In this document: in pieces, positions 17,828 to 26,611 of the stretch
Numbering within the stretch: position 1 is the stretch's first letter
How the letters are laid out: the number at the start of each line of letters is the position of its first letter
NCBI GenBank assembly: GCA_023416955.1
Contig: JAEZGM010000034.1
Location: 38,718 to 102,717, forward strand
Source: Bacillota bacterium
GTDB taxonomy: Bacteria > Bacillota > Clostridia > Oscillospirales > Acutalibacteraceae
DNA length: 64,000 nt
Direction of reading: 5' to 3'
Position numbers and translations under genes: made by a program
Notes under the pieces: generated by a model
Databases searched by the model: none
Seen by the model: only the letters and a program-made list of their open reading frames with translations
What the model was told of the DNA's origin: nothing

Positions 17828-19621
17828 TTGAAAAAGACAGGCAAAAAACTTTTGGCAGGTTTCTTGGCAACTGTGGTATCTCTTGGTTCTCTTTCCGCCT
17901 GTTCCGGTTCGCAAACAGCTTCCGGCGCACCCTCGTCCGGCAATACTGCCAGCGAGGCTTCCGCCGCATCAGAAGGAGCAACCGGAGCCAACAAGTACAA
18001 GGACTTTCTGACAGTCGACGTATTTGACGCACAGGCAAATTATCAGGGTATTCAATCTGGCTGGTTCGCAAAAATAGTGAAAGACAAATTCAACATGGAA
18101 CTTAATATCATCGCGCCGAACGTGGCAGGCGGCGGTGAAACGCTGTTCAAGACACGTTCCGCCGCAGGGAACCTTGGGGATCTGGTTTTGATTGGGGCCG
18201 AAAACGGCCGTCTGAACAACACGGCAAAAGCCGGTCTGCTTCTTGACCTCACCGATAAGGTTGCGTCAAAGCAAAACCTCTCCAATTATCCCAAAGCACT
18301 TGAAATGTCAAAAGGGCTGGTAGAGGACGGAAAACTTTACGCGATTCCGAGCCAGGTATCAAAGCAAAAGGCAACAGAGCCTGCGGAAGGCCTTGACCTT
18401 ACTTACGGTCCCTATATCCGTTGGGATTACTACACAGACATGGGCAGCCCGGAACTGAAGACCATGGACGATCTGCTTCCCTTACTGAAATCCATGCAGG
18501 AAAAATACCCCAAAAGCGATTCCGGCAAAAAGACCTACGCTTTTTCCTTCTTTAAAGACTGGGACGACAATATGATGACCTTTGGTAAAAATATTCTCGC
18601 CTGCATTTACGGATACGACGAGAATGGATTCCAGCTTCTTTCAGCAGACGGAGCGACAACCCAGAGTATCATTGATGAAAATTCCTATTATATAAAGGGT
18701 TTGAAATACTTATATAAGGCAAACCAAATGGGTCTGGTTGACCCCGATTCCACAACGCAAAATTCTGATACATTGACCGCAAAATATAAGGACGGACAAA
18801 TTCTCTATTCCGCATGGCCTTGGCTCGCTCAACCGGCCTATAACACTAACGCGCACAGGGCCAAAGGTAAAGGCTTTATGATCGCTCCTGTTCAGGATCT
18901 TAAAATATTCTCTTACGGATTTACACCCGGAAACAAGTTTGTAATCGGCATCGGTTCCAAGGCGAAAGACCCTGACAGAATGCTCGATTTTATCGACTGG
19001 CTGTACTCCTCCGAAGGAGTTGAGCTCTCCTGTTCACAAACCTCCAGCAGCTGCGGGCCGAAAGGCCTTACCTGGGAGACGAAGGACGGCAAGCCGGTAT
19101 TGACCGAATTCGGCAAGAGCGTGTTTGCCGGAGAAACTGTTAATGTTCCCGCTGAATATGGTACCGGCACCTGGAAAGACGGTGTTTCCGCGCTGAACTT
19201 CCAAGCTGTTCAAACCACCGATACAGACCCCAATATCGGCGCAGCCTATAATTACACTATGTGGGAGTCCTATCTTGCGGACAATAAGACCCCACTCGAC
19301 ACTTCATGGCAGACTGCAATGAAAGCGACCACCACGATTGATTATCTGCGTCAGCACAGCTCTTTCACCGTAGCTCCCGGTAACACTTATGTCCCTGCTG
19401 CTGCCGGAACTGATATTGATACCCTGCGCAACCAGTGCAAGGCGATCATTGTTCAGGATTCCTGGAAAATGATTTTTGCAAAGAACGACGCAGAATTCAG
19501 CAGTTTTCTGAACCATATGCAAACAACTGTCAAAGGCCTTGGCTACGATAAAGTTCTGGCGTTTGACCAATCCATTTCCGACAAACACAAGGCTGCACGT
19601 GCAGAGGCCGCAAAAGGCTGA
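17828..19621 (+). CDS. Extracellular sugar-binding lipoprotein, LplA/YtcQ-like
   Basis: 597 residues. A lipoprotein signal peptide ends in LSAC, so Cys25 would be lipidated and the protein held outside the membrane. A Ser/Ala-rich linker is followed by a large family 1 solute-binding fold. The start is TTG with GGGAGG upstream. With about 600 residues it is larger than maltose-type binding proteins, as expected for the LplA group that binds oligosaccharides. The ligand cannot be deduced. Third gene of the importer operon, whose likely regulators are encoded next to it on the other strand. Confidence 0.94.
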   Translation: MKKTGKKLLAGFLATVVSLGSLSACSGSQTASGAPSSGNTASEASAASEGATGANKYKDFLTVDVFDAQANYQGIQSGWFAKIVKDKFNMELNIIAPNVAGGGETLFKTRSAAGNLGDLVLIGAENGRLNNTAKAGLLLDLTDKVASKQNLSNYPKALEMSKGLVEDGKLYAIPSQVSKQKATEPAEGLDLTYGPYIRWDYYTDMGSPELKTMDDLLPLLKSMQEKYPKSDSGKKTYAFSFFKDWDDNMMTFGKNILACIYGYDENGFQLLSADGATTQSIIDENSYYIKGLKYLYKANQMGLVDPDSTTQNSDTLTAKYKDGQILYSAWPWLAQPAYNTNAHRAKGKGFMIAPVQDLKIFSYGFTPGNKFVIGIGSKAKDPDRMLDFIDWLYSSEGVELSCSQTSSSCGPKGLTWETKDGKPVLTEFGKSVFAGETVNVPAEYGTGTWKDGVSALNFQAVQTTDTDPNIGAAYNYTMWESYLADNKTPLDTSWQTAMKATTTIDYLRQHSSFTVAPGNTYVPAAAGTDIDTLRNQCKAIIVQDSWKMIFAKNDAEFSSFLNHMQTTVKGLGYDKVLAFDQSISDKHKAARAEAAKG

Positions 19622-19693
19622 GCCGCGCTTAATCTCATAAGATATCCTCCGAAAAACGGGCTGCTGCACAATGAATAAATGTGCGAGCCTGCA

Positions 19694-19746
19694 AAGAAGG
19701 TGTTGCGAAATAGATTTTCATCCATTTCGCAACACCTTCTTTTTTA
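19694..19746. terminator. Bidirectional terminator between importer and regulator genes
   Basis: AAGAAGGTGTTGCGAAAT and ATTTCGCAACACCTTCTT pair over 18 bp, with A/T runs on both sides, between convergent genes. Confidence 0.88.
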
Positions 19747-21270
19747 TTCATTCAGTGTATGATTATCGCATAAGGTCTTTCGATATTCCGACGGACTTTG
19801 GCCCATATATTTGTGAAACTTAATATAAAAATAGTCAATATTCTCATACCCGACCATCTTAGAAATTTCATATACCTTTAAGTCCTTCTGCTGCAGAAAC
19901 TCCTTTGCCTTCGTGATTCGCACACGGTCAAGATACGAATTAAAGCTCTCCCCCGCGCTGCTTTTAAAAAGCTTACCGAGATACGCGCTGTTGTAGCCGA
20001 ACAGCTGAGCCAGCTGTTCCAATCTCAAATTTCTGCTGTAATTCTTCTCAATATACTGCCTGACGCGGCTTGCAATATGATCACTTTGAAACACGGAAAT
20101 ACTGTTTATTATTCTTTGAAATTCTATTTTTATATAGGCAATAATCTCATACAGCCGCGTTTTTCCACTGATTGAGGAAATAATTTGCACATCATTCTGC
20201 AAGCTGATTCCCTTTTGCTGATAATCCTTCAGTACAGCATTTTTTACCTGAATGAAGATATTAATCAGATAATTCATGATATCATTCGGCTGAACTTCCA
20301 TTGCGGCTAAGCCGCCCTGCATGCTGTCGAGTTCAGTACAGATGCGCTCAAAGTTCCCGCTTTGTACACAGAGATAAAATTTTTCAACACATTCCTGTGT
20401 ACTGGTATCGCTGATGTTGTATGGGTTGGGCGATGCCGGTAAGTCGCTCACATGAACGGCATATTGATTTTCCGGGCAGAAAAACCTTCTTGCATAAACA
20501 GTCAAAGCGTCCTGATAGGACTTTGGTATATCTGAAGCAGTGGCCACAACCCGGCCCACGGCGAAGAACAGGGTCTCATCCGGGTTATTGCTGACAATTC
20601 CTTCAAACTTGCGGATGGACTTTTCCCCTTTTATGAGGTAGGTATTCATTCCCTGCAGACTGACATGCTCCACCGAATGTGTGCGCAGGAACTTGGCTAC
20701 TTCATCCCCGCTGTTCTCCTTATCGGCTGCTGATTTTTTCCGATCGGAAATCACAACAAGATAGCTGTCGGCGTTCAGTCCAAGTTCATTTAAATGAGAA
20801 GGTTGCGCACTCCGACTTTTCCCTGTCAGGATATCCGCGAGCATCATTGTCCGGGCTTTCTCCATAGCAAAGCTCATGCGCTGTGACTGAGAGCGCTCCC
20901 GCTCGATTTTCTGGTGAATTGACTGTACCGCTTCGGCCAGTTCAACCTCATCAATCGGCTTCAGAAGATAGGTTTCTACTCCGCACCGTATCGCGTCCTG
21001 CGCGTACTGAAAATCGGAATAGCCGCTTAATATAATGATTTTCCCGTTCCAGCCTTTTTCACGCGCAACCTTTGCACATTCCAACCCGTGCATTTTCGGC
21101 ATGCGGATATCCAGCAGCACAAGCTCCGGGTTCAGGGCAAGTATCTTTTCCAGACACTCACTTCCGTTAGCCGCTTCTCCTCCAACGGTGAATCCGAGCG
21201 AAGGCCAATCAATAATTTCCTTCAGTCCCATCCTGACATCGGGTTCATCATCGGCTATCAGTACCTTCAT
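19744..21270 (-). CDS. AraC-type response regulator, YesN-like
   Basis: 508 residues. The receiver domain spans 1-120 with acidic DD at 7-8, phosphoacceptor Asp54 in LVLLDIRMP and Lys104 in LLKPI. A long middle region follows, then an AraC-type double helix-turn-helix at about 405-505 (LRLEQLAQLFGYNSAYLGKLFKSSAGESFNSYLDRVRI and KVYEISKMVGYENIDYFYIKFHKYMGQSPSEYR). Its start overlaps the kinase end by 23 bp. It probably activates the adjacent sugar importer in response to an extracellular carbohydrate (inferred from context). Confidence 0.95.
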   Translation of the reverse strand: MKVLIADDEPDVRMGLKEIIDWPSLGFTVGGEAANGSECLEKILALNPELVLLDIRMPKMHGLECAKVAREKGWNGKIIILSGYSDFQYAQDAIRCGVETYLLKPIDEVELAEAVQSIHQKIERERSQSQRMSFAMEKARTMMLADILTGKSRSAQPSHLNELGLNADSYLVVISDRKKSAADKENSGDEVAKFLRTHSVEHVSLQGMNTYLIKGEKSIRKFEGIVSNNPDETLFFAVGRVVATASDIPKSYQDALTVYARRFFCPENQYAVHVSDLPASPNPYNISDTSTQECVEKFYLCVQSGNFERICTELDSMQGGLAAMEVQPNDIMNYLINIFIQVKNAVLKDYQQKGISLQNDVQIISSISGKTRLYEIIAYIKIEFQRIINSISVFQSDHIASRVRQYIEKNYSRNLRLEQLAQLFGYNSAYLGKLFKSSAGESFNSYLDRVRITKAKEFLQQKDLKVYEISKMVGYENIDYFYIKFHKYMGQSPSEYRKTLCDNHTLNE

Positions 21271-23068
21271 GTTCCTTCTCCTCCCATTGAAGAGGCAGTG
21301 TAAGCATCACCTTTGTTCCTTTTTCCGGGTGACTTTCAATGTCAAGCCCATATGCCTCCCCATAAAACATTTGCAGTCTCCGCTGCACATTGTACAGCCC
21401 GATTCCTGTGGGTGCACTTTCCCTCGCCGAGTGAACTTTTTCCAGCAGCTGCCCCAACTCCTCCTCCGTCATCCCTCGGCCGTTATCTATAATCGAAATT
21501 TCAAGCCTGCCATTGTCCGGATTGATCAAAATCCGAATTAAACCGCCTGTCTCTTTCTCTTCGAGCCCATGGGTCATTGCATTTTCGACGATCGGCTGAA
21601 GCAGTAAAGGAAGCATTTTATATTCGTCACAGTGAATGCTTTCCGATATCATAAACTGATAATTAACTCTGTCCTTAAAGCGAATTTTCTGAATTTCAAG
21701 ATAAATTCGTATGTACTCCAGTTCTGACCCCAGCGTAACCAGGGAACCGTTTGACTCCAGCACATGACGCATGGATTTGCCGAGAAGCTTTACCGCATTT
21801 GCGACCTCGATATCCCCGTTCAGATGTGCTTTCATCCGGATAGACTCAAGCGTATTGTACAGAAAATGAGGGTTAATCTGACTGGAAAGCATTTTGAATT
21901 CGATTTTCTGCTGATCGTTGATCAGCTGCTGTTTTATGATCTTATCCTGATAAATTTCTTCATCTCTGCTTTTGATATTTTCGATCATAGCCTTCATGTC
22001 CGTAAAAAGATCCATCAGCTCGCCGCTGCCGTTATAGGATTCTATTACATCATAATTTCCCTGGCCGACCTTATGCATTTCTCTGCGCAAAGTATTGAGC
22101 CGGTCGCTGAAGGTTTTGGAGAAGCAGACCACCATGACGAGCGGAACCAAAATACTGAACAGAACGATAAGAAGGCAGCTGACAATAAGATTATGCATGA
22201 TCGGAAGCGCGTTTTTATCTACCGTTGCAATATATATTTTGTCATTTGAAAAAACAGGTGTAAATGTAGATACTTCCAACAAGCTGTCCGCATTGTCAAA
22301 TTCGATGATACCGGCCTTGTGAAAAACATCCGCCTTCCTGTCAATGCTCATCGGCATCGGCCGGTTCATATACCGGTTTTCGCTGGAATAAAACACGGGA
22401 TCGCTGTTTACGGATATGACCGTTTCCATCGGGTCGGCGCTGATGCTTGATTTCAATTGATTGCTATTGACGTCAATAACAAGCACCGCGTACTCGCCGG
22501 TTTTGATAATCGGCAGCTTTACTACAAAGCGGAGCCGAACCACAAGATTTTGATACTGGTCAAAATACGACCATGTCGTCCACTTGGGTGTCGGGCTTTG
22601 CACGGCGGATTTATACCAGTTATTATCTTTGTCCGCGGTGCTCGCAACTTTAAAATGGCCGTAATCAATCATGGTTGGATTACTGCAATAGATCGTAATG
22701 GCGGAAACCTCCGCGTGATCTTGAGCATATTTATCAATGTTGGTATAATTTCTGCAGGCCTCATGGACATCCTCTAAGGAAGTGTATTTTGTCGAAAGAA
22801 TTTCTTGAAGCTGTTCATCTCTCAGAATATTATTCGCGATAATACTGATTGAGGTAGTGATATCGAGAATGACGCCTTTTGTCCTGACGTTATAGGCACT
22901 TGTCAATTCAGAATGCTGCTTTTGCACAAGGTTCCTGTTGTTAACCACAAGATAAGTTCCCACAATTAAAATAGGAAGAAGACCTGCCAGAAAAAAAACA
23001 ATCAGCAACTGAGAACGAATTTTCAATTTAGAAATTTTCTCTTTCGCTTTCTGGAATTTAATAAGCAA
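21248..23068 (-). CDS. Sensor histidine kinase, YesM/LytS type
   Basis: 606 residues. Membrane helices near 20-45 and about 275-300 flank an extracytoplasmic sensor of roughly 230 residues (Cache-like). HAMP follows, then the His_kinase domain with QINPHFLYNTLESIRMK (phospho-His near 395), the N-box PIVENAMTHGLE and the G-box IIDNGRGM and GIGLYNVQRRL. The start appears to be TTG at 23068, and no ATG fits better. It partners with the overlapping YesN-like regulator. Promoter TTTACA/TATACT lies at 23105-23132. Confidence 0.94.
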   Translation of the reverse strand: MLIKFQKAKEKISKLKIRSQLLIVFFLAGLLPILIVGTYLVVNNRNLVQKQHSELTSAYNVRTKGVILDITTSISIIANNILRDEQLQEILSTKYTSLEDVHEACRNYTNIDKYAQDHAEVSAITIYCSNPTMIDYGHFKVASTADKDNNWYKSAVQSPTPKWTTWSYFDQYQNLVVRLRFVVKLPIIKTGEYAVLVIDVNSNQLKSSISADPMETVISVNSDPVFYSSENRYMNRPMPMSIDRKADVFHKAGIIEFDNADSLLEVSTFTPVFSNDKIYIATVDKNALPIMHNLIVSCLLIVLFSILVPLVMVVCFSKTFSDRLNTLRREMHKVGQGNYDVIESYNGSGELMDLFTDMKAMIENIKSRDEEIYQDKIIKQQLINDQQKIEFKMLSSQINPHFLYNTLESIRMKAHLNGDIEVANAVKLLGKSMRHVLESNGSLVTLGSELEYIRIYLEIQKIRFKDRVNYQFMISESIHCDEYKMLPLLLQPIVENAMTHGLEEKETGGLIRILINPDNGRLEISIIDNGRGMTEEELGQLLEKVHSARESAPTGIGLYNVQRRLQMFYGEAYGLDIESHPEKGTKVMLTLPLQWEEKEHEGTDSR

Positions 23069-23104
23069 TTCTTCACTCTTCTTTTCGACAACATTGATAA
23101 TATA

Positions 23105-23132
23105 AGTATATCATCTTAAAAATAATTGTAAA
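23105..23132 (-). promoter_or_regulatory. Promoter of the sensor kinase-regulator operon
   Basis: Minus-strand -35 TTTACA (23127-23132), 16-bp spacer, -10 TATACT (23105-23110). Confidence 0.6.
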
Positions 23133-23250
23133 TCTTTATTTGTATTCCGCCTGTATAGGAATTATACAACTCTTCTCCTGTCAAAATGTCTATTTATAAC
23201 GGACAGTCTAATTTTTCTTTTTAGCGATTCTGCCATCCCGTTTGCGGCAT

Positions 23251-23304
23251 AAAAAAGCGGGGGTACAAACGAATTAAAATTCATTTTGTACTCCCGCTTT
23301 TTTA
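23251..23304. terminator. Bidirectional terminator after the NUDIX gene
   Basis: AAAAAAGCGGGGGTACAAA and TTTGTACTCCCGCTTTTTT form a stem with T-runs in both directions. The right arm touches the NUDIX stop codon. Confidence 0.85.
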
Positions 23305-23697
23305 TTTTGTGCCAGAATCGCTCATTTCCAATTGCCGTATCAACGCCTTGTTTGCAGGGCAGAATTCATAATTCCTTAACTCTGACGGAAACACCCAGCA
23401 CAAGTCGACATGTATGCGCATAACAGGTTCACCGTGGAGAATTTGCGCTTTGAAAAAAGTCAGAGCGACTTCGCGTTCCGGGTAGCGGTATGTGGTTTCC
23501 GCAAGAATACCGTCTACGGAAATATCCACACCCAGCTCCTCCCTGCACTCCCGAATAACACATTCCTGCGCTGTTTCACTCGGTTCAAGCTTTCCGCCGG
23601 GAAACTCCCACAGAAAAGCGCAGCTTTCGCCGGCACCGCGCCTGCAGATCAGAATTTTTCCGCCTTCTTCGATAACGGCCGCAGCAACCTGCGTCAT
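23302..23697 (-). CDS. NUDIX hydrolase, MutT-like (8-oxo-dGTP diphosphatase type)
   Basis: 131 residues. The Nudix box is intact: GGKLEPSETAQECVIRECREELG follows the GX5EX7REUXEEXGU pattern near residues 36-58. ATG 23697 has GAGG upstream. The longer frame lacks a plausible start. WVFPSELRNYEFCPANKALI matches the C-terminal part of MutT/CTP-pyrophosphohydrolase proteins. Likely sanitises oxidised nucleotides. It sits 10 bp after the 101-residue gene and is probably co-transcribed with it. Confidence 0.93.
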   Translation of the reverse strand: MTQVAAAVIEEGGKILICRRGAGESCAFLWEFPGGKLEPSETAQECVIRECREELGVDISVDGILAETTYRYPEREVALTFFKAQILHGEPVMRIHVDLCWVFPSELRNYEFCPANKALIRQLEMSDSGTK

Positions 23698-23707
23698 TAC
23701 AATCGCC

Positions 23708-24013
23708 TCACTTATAAAATCCATATTCACAGAGCAGTACAAAACAACTGTTAACCTCGTCGTCCGTAAAAAGTTCCGCGTATTTCTTATCGACAACAAC
23801 AGCTTCCATGGATAAATTCAGTTTTCCGCACATTTGCAGCTTTTCAAAGCCTTCGGAAGTCTGGTTCCTTGAAATGTAAGACTTCGCCGTCCTTACCCCG
23901 CCGTTTTTCTCTACCATTTGCAGAAACCGCGCCGGGTTGTAGTCGCATACTTTTGCGGCCTGCTCTGTTTTCCTGATTAATTCCTGTGTAAATTCGTTTT
24001 CCAATGCACTCAT
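23708..24013 (-). CDS. Conserved hypothetical protein, 101 residues
   Basis: Not recognised as a named family. It starts MSALENEFTQELIRKTEQAA with a good GAGGGA site. The central pattern FLQMVEKNGGVRTAKSYISRNQTSEGFEKL and LNLSMEAVVVDKKYAELFTDDEV looks like a small helical domain I associate with the tails of various phage and restriction-related proteins (unchecked). No signal peptide or membrane segment. It shares a transcript with the NUDIX gene. Confidence 0.7.
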   Translation of the reverse strand: MSALENEFTQELIRKTEQAAKVCDYNPARFLQMVEKNGGVRTAKSYISRNQTSEGFEKLQMCGKLNLSMEAVVVDKKYAELFTDDEVNSCFVLLCEYGFYK

Positions 24014-24091
24014 GCAGTTCCCTCTCTGTTCGATTATTTATATCCGAATATATCATATCACGATTTCTGTCGGACTCAATACGGACAGTGC

Positions 24092-24136
24092 AAAAAAATG
24101 CTTGCGGGCCATCTTCAAGCCCACAAACATTTTTTC
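24092..24136 (-). terminator. Terminator of the HD-domain gene
   Basis: On the minus strand TGTTTGTGGGC pairs with GCCCGCAAGCA using two G-U pairs and is followed by T6. The opposite strand would have C-A mismatches, so it is directional. Confidence 0.75.
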
Positions 24137-24164
24137 CGGACGGCTTTACATTTTTTCAGCTGCA

Positions 24165-24782
24165 CTATCCTGTTGCTTCGCCGCACTTTTTCAAAAACAG
24201 GTGCACATTTTCCGCTTCCTTCTGCCTGTCGCAATGCAGCCTGCCAAACCGGTCACACAGCCCCAGCAGAGCGACCTCGTTGACATCGGTCTGCTGCTTC
24301 ATGGCTGCAATATCCGCAAAAGGCAGCCCGTTTACAACGAACAGAATTTGCATGTGCCAGCGAACGAGCGTGGCAACCACACTGATGAATTCATCATCTT
24401 CTGTAAACGCGCGCAAGAAATCTGTCGCCAGCTTTTCCCCCACCTTATCGTGGTCATAGGAGGTAATCTTTCCATTTCTATTTTTGGTGGTGATGGGTTT
24501 TCCGATATCGTGCAAAAGGGCGGCCCATAGAAAAGCCGTGGCATTTTTGCTTTTATGCTTTACTTTGGCTGCTTCGTCCACGACCAGCATGGTATGGTTC
24601 CAAACGCTGCCCTCCGGGTGAAATTTCGGGGACTGAGGGGTACTGCGCATTTCTTGAATCATATTGAAAGGAAAATCACAAAAAATCGGTTCATCCCAGA
24701 TTTCATTCAAATACCGGGAAGGCGCTTCGTCCAGCAGAAGATGCTGCTGAATCTCAAGATAAAGTTCTTTTTTCCGATTCAT
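24165..24782 (-). CDS. HD-domain phosphohydrolase
   Basis: 205 residues from ATG 24782. A TTG at 24800 is possible, and neither has a clear ribosome site, so translation may be coupled to the upstream gene it overlaps. The HD pattern is HPEGSVWNHTMLVVD (first His), ALLHDIGKP (HD pair) and SYDHDKVG, then VRWHM. Relatives are tRNA-nucleotidyltransferase-like HD proteins or metal-dependent phosphohydrolases. Substrate not known. It overlaps the 55-residue gene by 29 bp. Confidence 0.82.
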   Translation of the reverse strand: MNRKKELYLEIQQHLLLDEAPSRYLNEIWDEPIFCDFPFNMIQEMRSTPQSPKFHPEGSVWNHTMLVVDEAAKVKHKSKNATAFLWAALLHDIGKPITTKNRNGKITSYDHDKVGEKLATDFLRAFTEDDEFISVVATLVRWHMQILFVVNGLPFADIAAMKQQTDVNEVALLGLCDRFGRLHCDRQKEAENVHLFLKKCGEATG

Positions 24783-24921
24783 TTCCGCGGTTGTCGTCAA
24801 GATCGTTCTGCCCGAACACAGCCCTTGCGCTTTCGTTCTGCGGGTTATGCTTGATGGTTTTGGAATGAAATTTGCCGTCGTTCTTTTTGTCCTTTTTCGT
24901 GTTGTTCTTATTGTTATTCAT
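24754..24921 (-). CDS. Small basic protein, CPC_1213-like
   Basis: A 55-residue, very hydrophilic protein: MNNNKNNTKKDKKNDG, then FHSKTIKHNPQNESARAVFG. AAAGGAG seven bases before ATG 24921 is one of the best ribosome sites in the region, which supports a real gene. The HNPQ-ESARAVFG core resembles the clostridial CPC_1213 small-protein family as I remember it. Function unknown. The HD gene starts within its 3' end, suggesting coupled expression. Confidence 0.72.
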   Translation of the reverse strand: MNNNKNNTKKDKKNDGKFHSKTIKHNPQNESARAVFGQNDLDDNRGNESEKRTLS

Positions 24922-25013
24922 GGCAATCTCCTTTGAAAAATTCAATTTCCAAATTATTGTGCCATGGCAAGGATTATTTATTCCGGTGCGGGCAGCTGCT
25001 GTAAGCCGAAAAA

Positions 25014-25763
25014 TTACGCCCTGTTCCAGCCGCAAATCCGTTCGGACAGAAAATCAATCAGAACGAACAGCACAAAGCCGACGACGGAAATTACAATGAT
25101 GCCGCTGTACATGCCGATATAATCAATTCTGGACCATGCGTCCACAATATAATATCCCATGCCATACCGCGTTCCGTAACCCTCTACAAAGAATAATACG
25201 GAGACTGCTGTTCCAAGCGAAATACGCACGCTGGTGAACAGCTCCGGCAGAATGGCGGGCAGCGTAATGTGACAAACCGTCTGCCACCGGGAAGCACCCG
25301 TACTGACGGTCACAAAGTACAGCGAAGGATCAATACCGCGGATACTGTCGCGAACAGCCACAATCACCTGAAATACGATAATCAGAAAAATAATCGCAAC
25401 CTTTGAGCCGTCCCGCATTCCCCAAAGGAGCATTGCAATCGGCAGCAGCGCGGTTTTCGGAATCGGATAACTGAAATACACCAGCGGATAAAGAATTTTA
25501 TTCGCGCGCGCCGAGTAAGCCATCAGCATGCCGATGGGAACACCCACGGCAAGGGAAAGACCCAGCCCAATCCCGATTCTTTTCAGGCTGTACAAAATAT
25601 GAAGTAAAATATCGTTTGCAAATACCGTACTGAAATTCTGGTACACAAGAATCGGATTCGGAATGACGGTCGTATGTACAATCAGATACGCGGCATACCA
25701 AAGTAGATTGATCAGAAAAAAGCCTTCCAGAAAAAGGCTGAATTGATGCAGCAGTTTTTTCAC
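25014..25763 (-). CDS. ABC transporter permease, SsuC/TauC-like
   Basis: 249 residues from a GTG start whose GTGA overlaps the ATPase stop by four bases, with GGAG upstream. Six membrane segments and the permease loop VTVSTGASRWQTVCHITLPAILPELF (docking site for the ATPase) are seen. It belongs to the nitrate/sulfonate/taurine/thiamine-precursor importer family. It is last in a binding protein-ATPase-permease set downstream of quinone prenylation genes, so the substrate may be an aromatic quinone precursor rather than a sulfonate (inference from context only). Confidence 0.9.
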   Translation of the reverse strand: MKKLLHQFSLFLEGFFLINLLWYAAYLIVHTTVIPNPILVYQNFSTVFANDILLHILYSLKRIGIGLGLSLAVGVPIGMLMAYSARANKILYPLVYFSYPIPKTALLPIAMLLWGMRDGSKVAIIFLIIVFQVIVAVRDSIRGIDPSLYFVTVSTGASRWQTVCHITLPAILPELFTSVRISLGTAVSVLFFVEGYGTRYGMGYYIVDAWSRIDYIGMYSGIIVISVVGFVLFVLIDFLSERICGWNRA

Positions 25764-26554
25764 TGTATCTCCGCCCCTTCCCGAATGGCTTTCCCGCATT
25801 TCTTCGGTCTTAACTGTTCCCGAAGTTCCCGCCTGACTGAGAGGTATTCGGCGCTCTGCGGTTCAGGCTGCCCGAAGTAGGGATTCTGAATCCGGCGCAC
25901 AAGCTGCCCGCCACTAGCGCTCATGACGGCGATTTCGCTGCCGAGGTACAGTGCTTCCTCCATGCTGTGCGTTACCAACAAGGTTGTGGGCTGCTTTTGC
26001 CGCCATATTTTCAGAAAAAGTGCCCAAGCGTCCGTACGGGTAATGGCATCCAGCGCGGAAAAGGGTTCGTCCATCAGCAGAAGATCGGGCTCCTGCAAAA
26101 AAGCGCGGGCAAGCGCCGCACGCTGCACCTGCCCCCCGCTCAGTTCGCGAGGAAACCGTTCAAGCAAAGAATCCACTTCCAGTGAAAGGCAGATTTCCGC
26201 GAATTCGTTTTCCTTTTCCGCGCTGACGGTTTCGTGGCGCAGTTTGAGCGGGAGAAGGCAGTTTTCCCGTACGGTTTTCCAGGGGAGCAATCCGCAATTC
26301 TGCGGAATTACCGCGATTTTGTGCGTTTTGGGGTTCAGCGGGCAGCTGCCGCTGTTCGATACCACGCTGACCGTTCCGCTATCGGCGGATATCATACCGG
26401 AAAGCAGTTGAATCAGCGTGGATTTGCCGCAGCCCGACGGGCCCAGAACCGCCAAAACCTTTCCCTGCTCCAATTGCAGGGAAAGGTTTTGAATTACCGG
26501 CACTTTCGCGCGCTTTGCATGATAACTTACGGAAATATCGTCCAAAGTCAGCAT
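25760..26554 (-). CDS. ABC transporter ATPase, SsuB/TauB-like
   Basis: 264 residues from ATG 26554 (AAGGTG upstream; a GTG three codons earlier is an alternative). Walker A is GPSGCGKST, Q-loop VIPQNCGLLPW, signature LSGGQVQRAALARA, Walker B LLLMDEPFSALD and H-loop LLVTHSMEEAL. All catalytic residues are present. It pairs with the overlapping permease and the upstream lipoprotein. Confidence 0.93.
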   Translation of the reverse strand: MLTLDDISVSYHAKRAKVPVIQNLSLQLEQGKVLAVLGPSGCGKSTLIQLLSGMISADSGTVSVVSNSGSCPLNPKTHKIAVIPQNCGLLPWKTVRENCLLPLKLRHETVSAEKENEFAEICLSLEVDSLLERFPRELSGGQVQRAALARAFLQEPDLLLMDEPFSALDAITRTDAWALFLKIWRQKQPTTLLVTHSMEEALYLGSEIAVMSASGGQLVRRIQNPYFGQPEPQSAEYLSVRRELREQLRPKKCGKAIREGAEIQ

Positions 26555-26574
26555 CTTTTTCACCTTATTCAGAA

Positions 26575-26610
26575 GTCAATTACCATCGGCGAAAGCCGAT
26601 GGTAATTGAC
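26575..26610 (-). repeat. Perfect GAAA-loop hairpin between binding protein and ATPase genes
   Basis: GTCAATTACCATCGGC and GCCGATGGTAATTGAC pair over 16 bp around GAAA. No T-run follows on the minus strand. Placement right after the binding-protein stop suggests an mRNA-stabilising or partial-attenuation element that raises binding protein over transporter. Confidence 0.75.
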
Positions 26611-26611
26611 T

